From positions 5,146,001 through 5,210,000 of the forward strand of contig OU612075.1 of NCBI GenBank assembly GCA_914767715.1: DNA of 64,000 nucleotides, given 5' to 3'. The notes beneath the pieces are model-generated. The model saw only the letters and a list, made by a program, of their open reading frames with translations, made no database searches and was not told the origin of the DNA. Shown here in pieces: positions 12,180 to 24,900 of this stretch. The DNA comes from Membranipora membranacea. Taxonomy: Eukaryota; Bryozoa; Gymnolaemata; Cheilostomatida; Membraniporidae. Each line of letters opens with the position of its first letter. Positions within the stretch are counted from its first letter, which is position 1. Position numbers and translations under genes: made by a program.

Positions 12180-15120
12180 TAGCCAGGTTTATACAACTGA
12201 GAGGCATTAATCTTGAGTCTGGTATTACCAAAGATTATAAATACTAAGATATGACACTCCTATCAAACTGCGGTCTTCAGTTGAATGGGCAAGCGGGCCG
12301 CATGAAAACGAGTGTTACGCTTCAATTATGAGCTTTATGATTAGTGGCTTTCAATAGAATTTCAATAGGAAATTCAAAATTTACACAGCTACGTAACCTG
12401 TTTGTTTTTCATGAAAATTACGTATTTCCAAATTTCACTGAAACTTCAAATAAAAATATTTTAGATCTAGACATTTCAGGCATCTCAATGATGTAAAAAT
12501 CAACATCATGTGATGATTACTAACAAGTGATTTTGAGTTTTGAGGATTTTTTTTAGCAATCTTTACAAACTTTAAGATGTTTTGACACACAAGACTTACT
12601 CAGATAAACAGTTCTCTTTACATCAAAAACTAGTATTTACATGTCTTAAAGTAGATCCATGTAAATAAATGTGTTATCTAGTTATTTCAGTCTTCAGGGT
12701 GATAAAAAATCCAAATGAATTTGACGGCCTCCTAGAGAGTAGTATTGAAATGTGTTAGCAGTGGGTGACTTGGAGAAGCTTTCTGTTTTGTGGCATCAGA
12801 TCTTGTCCATTTGTGCACCACAGTTACTCAGCACATCTAAACATGGACTATCAATATTACTGAATAAGTGCAGTCTATGTCAATGCACAGATCAGTTTCT
12901 TTGAAAATGAATTCAAATTTTTGAGTATCGAGTTAGTATGGATCTTACTCGAGAGGATAACGTAGGATCTTATTGCAGGATTTGGCAAAAAACTATAAAG
13001 TACACTGTAGGATCAACTAAGTGACATTGGCCTTATCATAGCGTTTGAGGGGAAACATGACTAACGATAGTTTGACTACCAAGGGAAGGTGATATAAATG
13101 CAACTGTGGTGATCTTACCACTTACTATTTTGCCAGCGACTAAACGCCTGGTAGGTTAACTATATGATAGCTGAGATTATGGGTGGAGTTTCACTGATGT
13201 AGTTGAGTACTAGAGTATGGACCTGAGTTTTCATGTTATAACGCTAAGCTCAATCTAAAATAAAGGCCCCATCATTCATGCAGATGGTATGGTAATCTTT
13301 GCTTAGCATATGTATAGAAGAGACATGTCCATATGGCGCTATGAACTGGACACTTTTTGGGCCGTCTCTATAGCCACATTTACCTCTTAAATTGGAGCAA
13401 ATGTTCTCAAGTAAATATCTTGATTGAGGTGATTGGTAATAATGATTATTTTCATGGTTCACATAAAGATTATGTTGGAGGGGGAGGGGGAGGGAGAAAA
13501 GAAGGCTGTTTTTGGGCTGTTTTTATCTAGTTTTCAGCTATTGAATGACAAATTTCATAAATCTGACACCTTCCTTTGGTCAGCTTAAAATGACTGTTGG
13601 TCATAGGAAACTTTGTTTGATGTAAGGGCTATCTAATATTGTGTGTACCTTGTCTTACTCATCTCACGAAGGAATGTTAGCCACTAAATCAAATATATCT
13701 GCAAAATCCTTTGACTGACTACATGAATAAATGTCTAGACTGTGGCCCATATGTTCTGGTAACACATGTAAAAAAAATCAAGAGAATTGCATGAACCATT
13801 CTCAGGCAAATCTGAAATAAGTAAGGCTATGTCTGCAGAAAGAAATCATTTCTACATTGTAATCTTATATAAACAGAGCAAGCGAGCACGGCATCCTAAA
13901 AATGACAAACACTCGTTTTCACGCTTGAATTGCTGTGGACAGGGAACAGCGGGAGTGTCATGTCATAGTCATTGGTATTACCATGGGGTTTCCCATCGTA
14001 GTCATCAATTTCACAATTGATTGCCAATAGCTACTTAGAGGTTAACAAAGATTGTTGTTACACTTCATTCTATTGCACCAAAGATTATAAAAACTTGAGT
14101 AGTCATTGATTGCACTGTGAAGCCATGCTTATCAACTAACAATTCCCATATGCCAATCAACTAAGAGAAACTTCCTTCATCGATAGGGATTATTATTTAT
14201 TCCACAGTCCACAAACACTTTCAACAACTATAGGATAAGCTATCTGTAGCCTACTTCTTAAACATAGGTGAGTTCCTTTTCTCCATCTTTTTAGCACTGA
14301 AACACAATGTGTACAATAATGCAGGCGACATAACAGTGACAACATGGTGACATTATCGTAATGCTTTTTACTTTTATCAATATTGTCCAGCTAATGGCTG
14401 GTTTACTCTTCAAAATGCTGGTAGTTTCAGTTCAAATAATTATCACCAAAGACACTGTCATTGGTACTCTGATATGTTTCGTGTCGGGATAGTCAGATAA
14501 CTGTCCCAGTGGTTGAGGCTTCCAAACTTTGAGAACCACTGAAAGTGAACTCAAACTAGAATGTGCCAGACTCTGCAGCAACAGGGTACTAGAAACCAGC
14601 CACCACAAATAAGCAGAGCCCTCACTTCCAAACAGCAGGTCAAAACTCTGGCTGGTCTTATGTTGACTAATCATTGACCCACTTACAGTGAAGGTCACAC
14701 CTCATTCCTAATTCCTTCTCTTGTATTACAGCAGCATACCTTACAGGTGAAGATAAGAAGAGTTTTTCTGAAGATGTCCAGTAAGTTTGTTGCTCACACT
14801 TGCAGTTCCAAGAGTCATATGGGGCTACTACTAGTCTGAGCCCCCAAGACTTCTGCCCCCCCCCCCCCGTCCGACTACCGATGCGCATAAATTTGCTAAC
14901 GCTGTTGTTAATTTAATCTTGAGTGTTTTGGAAAACTAACTTATCTTATCTTCCGACAATGACCTAATGACCTTTAATTTCCCAATGTGAGTTTAGACCA
15001 CATTATTTCAGATGATTAGAGAGGGAGTTGAAGTAAGGCGTCTATAAACCATTTTCCCTCTCAAAATATCCAGAGAACAAATCTCGATGCGCCCTTATAG
15101 TGTGATCGCATTCTACTTTC
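12180..15120. other. Intergenic stretch without a recognisable gene
   Basis: Both strands were read for exons with plausible splice sites. Only short, composition-driven ORFs are present. A 49-base segment at 14733-14781 has a good acceptor and donor but cannot be phased convincingly to the RING exons. A poly-C run of about 14 lies near 14857-14870, within an inverted copy of the 5.4 kb G-rich repeat. Confidence 0.4.
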
Positions 15121-15122
15121 AG

Positions 15123-16540
15123 CTTTGTATGCCCCCGACGGAGGTGCCCAGGATCAAGTAGATGACACGGTGTCAAAGTTGACCTGCAAAATTTGTCTGA
15201 CAAATGTTGTGGGTCAGATCTTCATTCCTTGTTCACACCTAGGTTCGTTTTATACAGCTGGAGCATTCTTTTTCTTAATTGACATTATCACTAAGCAACC
15301 AAAGGGATCGGCTGTTGCCCAAGCTTCTGATCTTAAAAGTTGCACCTCCGCAAAACAATGGCTGTTCATGATAATGGTGTTTGGAGGTACTGTGTGTGAA
15401 CCTTCTCTCTGCAAGAGAACTCAAACAAGAACTTAAGTTCGATAGTGGCAACACAGGCAACACAAAAAACAGGTGAAACAAACAATGCACAAACAAAGAT
15501 AACACAAACTATAGAAAACCTGTGGGTTGATGTGAACAAAGGGAAATTCCCTAACGCTTTTTCTACCTAGAGAACTATTTTTCTGGTATTGACTAGGACT
15601 TGTAATTATTGAATTCCAATATGATGCCATCATCATACATAACTCAAGATAGAAGTGCAGGCTGATAGTTGATAATTTTCCCATGTGTATGTATAGTCTT
15701 CACCTTTCACAAAGATTTCCTTTTCCAAGTACAAGTGCAAAAACTGGGATGGACGGGGTGAGTCAGTAAATGATGCACAACCCAGGAAATTGACTGAAAT
15801 AAGTATCTGCTCCCTGCAGCCTTCACTTGAACAGACTTGGTCCAATTTGGCAGCCTAGCGAAACTTTATGACTTACCATATTTGCTATAACAGCAATACT
15901 ATCAGAAGAGCAAGGAGCAATGTTGCTTCTCCATATATCATATATAACATTATTGTTATGACTTTTTATCTTAAAACTAAGGAATGTTTTCTTTTCGGTA
16001 ACCACGCCTTTTCCATTGTGAAAGGCAGACTTGCTTTTCTTGATAACTTTAAAAAACCACAACCACTGCTATAATTGAATCCAGATTTAATTAAAATTGG
16101 AGATGCTTCCCGTCAAGCAACCGCCTTGTGAAAGGAATGGTAGCAACTCTATATACAAATGAATCGGCTTAAACTTAATCTATGCTACCGGTAGAGATAT
16201 CATCTCATCTGGAAGGTGGCCAATCGGTAGGCTAACTTCAGCAACAGGCTGAAAGAAAAACTTGACAGAGAATCACTTCAAACACCATCACCCTTCACCT
16301 GCAGCCTAACTTTTTTTTTTATAAACATCTTTTGATCTACAATCATCATCCTGATCCTTGCTGATCATGGTGTAACAATTTTGTTCTCTCATACTCCAAT
16401 AATTGCATTCACCAAATAATCCAATACCCTAAGCTGATGTTCTTTTCATTTTAGTTTGCTGTGACAGCTGCACCCCAGCATTGTCTCAGTGTCCGATCTG
16501 CAGGACAGTGATCTCATCAGTCATCAAAGTCAACCTGTAA
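15123..16540 (+). CDS. RING-finger protein of IAP type, last two exons only
   Basis: Exons 15123-15242 and 16455-16540 join in phase 1 across GT-AG to give LTCKICLTNVVGQIFIPCSH followed by LVCCDSC, then CPICR and a stop after VNL. The spacing C-x2-C, C-x-H, C-x2-C, C-x2-C is a complete C3HC4 RING placed at the extreme C terminus. That placement is typical of inhibitor-of-apoptosis proteins and some other E3 ubiquitin ligases. The exon opens in phase 1, so upstream exons must exist; I could not find a BIR or other domain in the preceding kilobases. The gene may be a fragment or may have long 5' introns. The RING call is firm; the IAP assignment is inference. Confidence 0.65.
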
Positions 16541-18870
16541 AAACTGGGCTCAGCAGTCTCATTATCTCACTTTCTTAAACTGACTGACCCAACCCAGCAT
16601 GTGAGAAATGAGACTTCGGGTGTGCTCTGTAGCCCCAAACTGTTTAAATTTTAGTCAATACTCACAATACAAAAAAAAGATTTATGTACACATTTTACCA
16701 TTTTTTGGCTTCATTTTTTATAGAATTATCTCAAAATAATAAAAGATCATCAGCTGCCCATGAAACTTGTTTAGCTTATAAATGACACAAAGACAATTTG
16801 GCACCTATTGATAAGCTTATAGATGGCACAATGGCACAAAAAGACACAGGTGTGTGTGTATACAGTACGGATGTCTCATATACACTGCTTAATGTGATGT
16901 TCGCTGCTTACCTAAACGACTGACAAACATACTAAACAAAGTACTAGACAAACTGACATACAAACATTCTTGGAGGAAAACCTCAGACGTGGATGAAAGC
17001 CTAAGGAAAAAAGTAAAAAATCAGAAAAAACTTGTGAATTTTCTAAGGTGTTATAGGTCTATGTGTCAGGTAAAGAGTATTAAGAAACCTTGCAAAAAAA
17101 TGATCATACTCAAACCAAGTGCTTGGAAGAACATTGAAGAAGAAGACGTATGTTCTAAAATCAGGAGCAGTCAAAGAGATTGTGCTTCAGGTACTCACAC
17201 ACAGCATAACTCACTACGCAACATGCAATGTAGTTCATTACACAACAGCAGCTAGCATGTCCAGGCGTAATAGGAAACTCTGTGCACATATTCATCACCC
17301 ATAATAAAAGCTTGTTGCTTGGGGTGTATTAAACTCAGATGGTAGTTAATTTAATTGTCAATCAAACCATTGGTGATATAAAAGTAAATAGTTTTGCAGT
17401 AACCCAAGCCGGGCATTCCTTTACATTTAATCTTTATGGTAACAATCTGTTTATATAATTCTGGCTTCGAAAATATAAGTAAGAAGCTAGTATAAGGCTA
17501 GTAAATCTGAATCGAGTCAGTTCGTCCAGGGAATTTGATACAAACTCCCTGGTTCAACAATTTAATTCAGAGCCCACCTCTTACAGGAGTTGCCCCATCT
17601 GATCCAAAGAGAAGACAATTACAGAGATCATATGACAGTTTTTGTTTTAATGAAAAAACAATGAAACTGGCTGATAAAAGCTGTAGAAATGGTTGGGACT
17701 TTCAACCATCCTATGGTATAAGTCTTTAATTGACCATTAGTAGACTTGAAGGTATAGATTTTGAAGTGTGCCAAGATCAGGCAGTGTTCTGAGTGAGTGG
17801 GATTTGAGTTCCCGCAAACAAACATAGATGAGGAAACCTTTGAACATAGTTCCCACTGGATTCCATTCAAAAACAGTGTAAAGTTGTCTCTTTTGACCTG
17901 ATATCAATCATACTATTACAGATCGATAATTCTGCATAATTTGATCTAGAAATTGCAAAACATTCTCAAAACAGTTTTCAACCCAGAGAGTAGAGTACCC
18001 ACAAAGAAAAGGTCCACTTAGACCGCTGAGATCAGGTATCAAGGGACTTTGCTATCAAGCTGTTACAATATCAGGGGTCATGTAATGGCAGTATCAATTT
18101 TTGTCCATTGTCAAATTCAATCCAGTTTTATGCAACAGATAACATGTTGCAGTTCAGAAGAAACCTTGCTTTAAAGTATCTCTAAGTCTCGGGGCTTACT
18201 CTTTGGATATTGCAATGGAAATAACAACCACAACTATTTATCGAAACATGTTTTGATCATATCAGAATTATAACTTACTTACTAGTGTAAGTTTGTTGGC
18301 CAGAATTATTAAAATAGATAGAGCTTTCAAAAAATGGTATAGTTGCTTCTAGTAATGTAATGTGATTACTGAATAACATCATATGCAATGAAAATTGGGA
18401 AAAACATCCTATCTAAGTGACAGGTGTGGTTTGAAGTAACATCAATTTCATCCATATGTCATCACTCTTCACGCAACAACGCAAATATTAATAAAATATT
18501 GCACGAAATCCGCATTGGAAGCAAAAGGCTATAAATTAATATTCTGTAGAAAAGTATACTATACTGACATATCCGCAAAAATTGACCCTATTTGATGAAC
18601 TATAATATGAATTCACAGTGAACCATTTTCAAACAAACCCAACCAACTTGCCAAGAGGGCGGGTTGAAGTGAATTGATAGCAATGTTTTGGTGAAGACAC
18701 ATTGAAACAAGTTGCTGGTATAAGATATTACTGTAGCATAAGATATTACCGTAACACGGTTTACTAACCAAATGAAAAGTTACTTCAAAAAAGTAATACA
18801 ATATCAAAATCCATAAGTTATCATAATTCAACAATAGTAATTGTGACCAATTGCCATTGAGCTCGTTCGG
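16541..18870. other. Intergenic stretch, dispersed repeats only
   Basis: Short lysine-rich plus-strand ORFs at 16989-17304 lie in two frames without splice support. The block at about 17795-18080 has a diverged relative near 35040-35310 (shared CCCACTGGATTCC / CCCACAGGATTCT tract). A minus-strand AATAAA at 18884-18879 belongs to the gene that ends at 18910. Confidence 0.4.
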
Positions 18871-18909
18871 CACAAGAATTTATTGTCACACCCCAAAATT
18901 AGCACCTGC

Positions 18910-21900
18910 TCAATGGGTTTTTGATCCCCTTTTATTTTTGCTGTGTTGTTGGATTAGACCATCCAGATCTTTGTCGTCAAATGTTTTATCTAAACTACCC
19001 TTCCCTTCGGTTGCCATTTTGAAGTGTGCACCATCCTTCTTATCATGCATCAAACATCCCAATTCCATATCCACAGGAATTCCTAGATTGTTAGGCTTTG
19101 GTAACCATGGAAATTTGATACTCATGGTAGGAAAGTGAAATGATTGAGGCAACCTCTTCACGGATATGCACTTTGTGATGAAATCTTTCCTTAATTTAGC
19201 CACGCCTGGTTGTTCGGTAATTTGATCCAAAAGTTTTCTGCCTGCCTCATCCGCTTGTATTACATTATACACGGGATTTATTCTAGAGCTGTGGCACCAA
19301 ATCTCAACAGGTTGGGGCTTTCCCTTGAGTCTCACTGTTTCGCTAGCACCATAATGTAATTCCTTCCACTCAATAACATCCGTTTCTATATCCGCTACCC
19401 CGAAGATAGCCATATCAAAGCCATCTCCTTTCCAAAGGCGTGTTACTGTATCGGCCAAACGAAAGTCAGAAACAAGGTGTCGGCAACAACTTATATTTGT
19501 TAGCGGATCATCATACTGCATACTATCAGGTACCTTAATATCAGGTTGTTGACCGGTGATGACAATGGACAGAGATGTCTTGCTCGGTTCCACTTTGATC
19601 AGAGAACGCTTGCTCTTGGTCTGCTTGATCATTGTCTCAGCCGTAACTGTGAAGATTGTCAGAGGCTTTGCGCTGGCTTCATGCGCTGATTTATTGAGTC
19701 TAAGTTTCGTAAGTACATCTGCTGGACCTTTCCTTAATACTTTTGTCTGCGGATATCCCTGAAAAAAGATTATTTTGGATGTTTTTAAATTGATATTGAC
19801 AGACAATATCCAAAGTTCTTCAACATGTGTATCAATGAACTAGGTAGCCATCAAAGTTTGGATTTTTCGTTCTCCTAGGCTTAATAGCAAAGGTAGCACA
19901 CAAAGGGTTACCTAAATCGTTGAGGCTTTGCTTTGGTTCTTTTCCATCACTTCTATACAGTTTTGTTAAATCAATGGACCTAATTCAGCTATCAATCAAG
20001 GACAAATAACTTGTTCTGACTTAAAGTACCGGTATAAAATGATAACTTTGCCGTCCTTTTTTGCCCATGAGTGACCTATCATCTGTTTCAAGTGTGAACA
20101 GATCTCCTCCATTCCATAGGGTGAATGTTGTATCGCCGCTGGAAACAAGCGATCCTTTTCCATCATTAATAAACCTTCCTGGGTCAGGGATCTTGAGATT
20201 TCCATAGTCTCTGCTCTGAAGTGATTCAATGTCAATGCAGCCAAACGGCCTTTGTCCTGAGAACAGCGCTCGAAGGTCTTCATCTCTTATAGTTTTTGCA
20301 GCACATTTCCAAGCCATGTCCAATGACTCTGCGAAACGGTTGTTGGTTAGGAAACGAGTGGAAGTCATCCATCCTGGACATGTTTCCACTTCAAGGCGGC
20401 CTAGCCCGCTGTCGACGCTAAGGCCGCGTGTGAGAAATAAAGCACTTTTTAGCCCATCCTTAGTCTCATTGTCAATCAATATTGAGACGATAGCTGTTAT
20501 AGTCGACGCAGACATCCTCACCCCATCAGTTTCATCCAAGCTACGCAGGAGGTGAAAGATTCTGATATGTTCGTTTTCCAATTTGCTCTGCCGATCACCT
20601 CTTGGTCCATAGCCCTGAAATCAAGCAATTCGGGTCAAAATAATAGAATCTATGCCAATTTAAAATCAATCGAGTTCTAATCTATTTGAGACATAGATTT
20701 CATGTGTAAAAGTTGAAGGTAAATGTATCAATTTCAGTGTGGTTTATGACAGATAAAGGGGTGAAGAATCAGTGCTCTATTTACAGGTCACTACCAATAT
20801 TCCAGTACAGGACAACTTGTATGTGTAGGTGGTGGAAGGATTGCCCAATTCATCTCCCATTCGTTTTATCTTAATCATTCAGTCGTACTCAAATAAAGCC
20901 AAGGGCTGAGGACTACTGTATAATACCAATCTCATGGCACTAAAGAGAGATGATACCAGCTGCCAAACTCTCAACCAAAGTGTAAAACTCACAAAGCAAA
21001 AGGAGCAGAGGTCAGTGCATACATTTCTGGATCAGAGTCGGATCGAAGACTAGCATTAAACTAAATTACTAACCAATTTCTCATTCATGACAGGTCTTCC
21101 CTGGCTATCAGCACAGTAAACTGCATCTGCTGGACTTGAAGGTTCTGTAATCTTTATAGTCAGTTCCTTGTTCTTTGAGTGCTGATAGACATAAGTCTGC
21201 CTTCCATTCAAGTCGGTTTCACATGTGATGGTCGGGCGTATGGATCGGTCGAGATCTATCGAGGGTGGAGCACTGCATTGGTCTTCAACGACAACAAAGG
21301 CGGAACAATTCAACTTCAGCTTTCTTCTCTGGTTTTCACCAAGCTCTTTCCTATATCTTCTCTTTTGAAACCGCAGACTATTTGGGTGTATAGATCATTG
21401 TTGTGTATGCGGTAGGTGGAGCTGCCCCATCGATCTCCATATTCTGGCGGTTTTCTGTCATCATCTGTCGCAAAAACTCCGGCTACCCAATGCAGTAAGT
21501 AATTCTGGCCACCCGCCTCATTCTTCCACATAACCTTCACTGACACCACATTCTTGTCATCAGGTTTGTTCATCTGCATGAAGTCAGGTTCATAGTCCGG
21601 CAATGCTTCATTCTGAATTAAGTAAATAAGATTTGCAACTGTACTAGCAAACAAAACCAGAAAACAAAATTTGCCATCAGATGAAGACAAGGTGTGTAGT
21701 AATAATGTTATAGATTAATTACACCATAGATTACTCCTTGATCAAAGACCCTGATTGTTAGAGCTTCCAAATGGAAACTCCCTCAATTATCCCTTTGCAC
21801 AAATTGTGTATTTAATTGCACTCTCTTTCAGATTGTCAAAAGATCAAATATCAAAATGAGGTCATTGATAGGAACCTATTTACCGATTTATGAGACTGTT

Positions 21901-24900
21901 TAAAAAATGTTAAGGGTTGATACTCAAGAAGGGATGTGATATAGTTTGAGTTAGCTATTTAGTGCTGAGATACGCTTATATTAATAATGATCACCGAGAA
22001 ATTAATTTCATTTCACATTCCCTCAACTGACTATAATTATGATCATGAACGCATTTCAGTTCTATATTTATTAAACCTTATAACACATAGAAATTTGCCA
22101 AATATTTGATCAGTCTAATCGGGTGGCAGACATTTCCCCAATGTACATTTTGCCAATGCTATGTTTTGCCAATCACAATTCGCCAATCATATTTTGCCAA
22201 AGACATTCCGCCAGTCTCATTTTGCCAATCACATATTGCCAAAGATATTTTGCCAATCACATTTTGCCAAAGACAATTTTTAAAACCATACTTTTGAAGT
22301 TTGTCGAAAATTGAAGTTCATCCTATTTTTAATTTATTTATTTCTTGAGGTTTTTTTAAAGTTTATAATTAAAGCAAATTAAAAATAACTTGTTGACCTG
22401 TGTAGTGTACGACCACATTGTTTTATCTACATAAAATTTATGGTGTTGAGTTTTATGGTCACGCCGCATATAGTCATCTAAATCACACCTATTCACTTCA
22501 AAAATCCCCCCACATGGTCATGTGACCTCTTTCTATTCTGTTTATCAAATTATGCCCATTGAAATTATTTCTGGACAATTTTCCACATACAAGCCCATTG
22601 ATGTTGGTGCACCACAAGGCACTAAGCTTGGGCCTATTCTCTGGCTGATATACGTTAATGACTTGAAAGCTGAAGGTTTTAATTGTGTGAAGTACGCAGA
22701 TGACACCACATTTTATAAGCCTATTGTAAACCTCACCGATGACAATGTCTCTGATGCTATATCAAATGCTAATAGTTGGTCTTTAGAAAACAGTATGCTT
22801 CTCAACTCAAGTAAGACTGTTGTATTGAATATTGCTTTTTCTGACCGACCTGGTATGAACCTCGATGTAAACCCCAGTGATGATACTTTTATCTCCCCAT
22901 CTAAATCTGCTAAACTATTAGGGGTCACTGTAGACTCTCAACTGTCTTTTAGTGACCACATAGACTCTGTCGTGAGCAAATGCAATAGCAGACTGTATCT
23001 GATGAAGCAGCTTAAGACCATGTGTATGAACACTGCAGGACTGATAACATTCTATGCTGCCAATGTCAAACCCGTTCTTTCCTACGCCTGCCCAGTATGG
23101 TTTCAGTTTATCTCCGAAGCCGATAAAGAGAAACTAGAGAAAGTGCAGAGATACGCTACACGCATGATGATGCCACACATAGAGCACTATGACGATAGAC
23201 TGACCAAGCTAGCCTTACCCTATATATCCGACTTCTTAATGTCTCTATGCAGCGAACACTTTTTAAAAATTTCAACCGATAATACCCATCCGCTGAACAA
23301 TAGAATCAGACCTAACACTCAAAGAAAATCCGCCCGTAAAGCAGTAATCGACAAATACCGACCCAGCAAATGCCGCACTGTAAAACGGCAGAACAGCTTT
23401 TTTGAATTCTATATGAGATTTTTCAACTAGTGCAATATTTTTCCATCAATTTTTATGTAAACATTTCAATTTTGTCAACCTTTTTAGGAGTGATACCGGA
23501 AATGTCTAAATAAACAAACATCAAAACATCATATTAAATATCGTTAATTGTTACTTTTTAATAATAATGACTAGTTAGAAATCCAAACCCCTACCATAAC
23601 AGCCACTTGGTGTAAATCTGTGGAATTCATACAAAATGGGGGAGGAGGGGCGGCTCCTTTTGCTTTGTGTGGGAGGTTGGCGTCCTCGCTGCGGGGTGTG
23701 GTTCAAATCTTGCCAAGTAGGCTACGTGTCTGGGCTAGCCTTGTGGAAAGTAGGCTTCATTGTCCTGACATGGTCGCCTCACTATTCCGGGACTGATCTG
23801 ACCATATTTCACCATTTTAGTGCATTCATTTTAAATACAATAAAATTAATTGTTGCAGAAAAAAAAAAGTTATATTTTACTTTCCTCCGTAGACCTCTGA
23901 CGTACAACCAACGACTCTGCACGTTATGTCAATGTGTTATGTCAATGTTATGTCAATAAATAATCTTTTGGACAATATTATAGCGTCCTGTTATAAAAGC
24001 TTACCTTCAACCTTGGTTGCCACTACGGCTGTCAGTTTATTCAAAATTCATTCTTCCAAAAATTATATTTCACTACTATTGATGTATTTTTTATTTTCAG
24101 GGCTAATTTGTAAACATTCTTTGAGAATGAACATTATGCCAAATAAAGTATTAAAAAATAATGTGTGCATTCAACATATTATTGAAATTATTTCAATAGG
24201 TTCCTAATTGATGTATGGACGAGCAGCACAACAAACGTTAAGAGTCTTTTCCTAAATAGATATGTTGTCAATACTAACTATATGGCTTACCATCTGACAT
24301 TACACATTTGATGATAGCAAATACAAAACAAGATTTGCGGTCGACAATCTAGTCTGAAATCTGAATTTTTTGGATGAAATACAGGTGATGATATCGGTAA
24401 TGATAATGGTCACAGCAAAAAGGGATGAGGATAGTGGAACCAGAACCATGATAAGGGAAAAATCAATAAGTGCTGATTGTGCGTGCTCAAAACAAATTGG
24501 AGTCGTCCCATCCCGACAATTAACCCGGTACGCATTCCTTACCGTCATCATGAAGCCTTTCTGGAACGAATATTTGTACGCCTTAATTGGCAATTGGAAT
24601 AGACGAAATATTATTGGCAAATTGTTATTGGCAAATTGTTATTGGCAAATTGTTATTGGCAAATTGTTATTGGCAAATTGTTATTGGCAAATTGTTATTG
24701 GCAAATTGTTATTGGCAAATTGTTATTGGCAAATTGTGATTGGCGAAATGTAGCGGATTCGGAATCCGCTACATTTCGCCAACAATATTGAAAACCCATA
24801 ACATTACTATGTAGTAATAGTACAATGCTGGTAATAGTTTGATATTATTGTAACAAAAAATAAACTTCTCTTTAACTTGACAAACTCAATGGTTTTGTCA

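Noticed and set aside
13787-14020. Plus-strand ORF of 77 codons
   Set aside because: His/Ser-rich with no splice context, signal peptide or conserved motif.
14733-14781. Candidate exon upstream of the RING (possible reading YLTGEDKKSFSEDVQ)
   Set aside because: The protein-like frame leaves the wrong phase for the RING exon; the compatible frame reads as basic, unconvincing sequence.
16989-17304. Lysine-rich overlapping ORFs, suspected transposase remnant
   Set aside because: Two frames are equally open and no transposase motif can be identified.
24300-24620. Minus-strand ORF of 106 codons with a hydrophobic stretch, possible exon of the large gene
   Set aside because: It adjoins the tandem repeat, the neighbouring exons already join in phase 0 without it, and its only acceptor/donor pair would give an 18-base exon.
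24608-24740. CRISPR-like array
   Set aside because: The repeats are contiguous 14-mers without spacers in a eukaryotic context.
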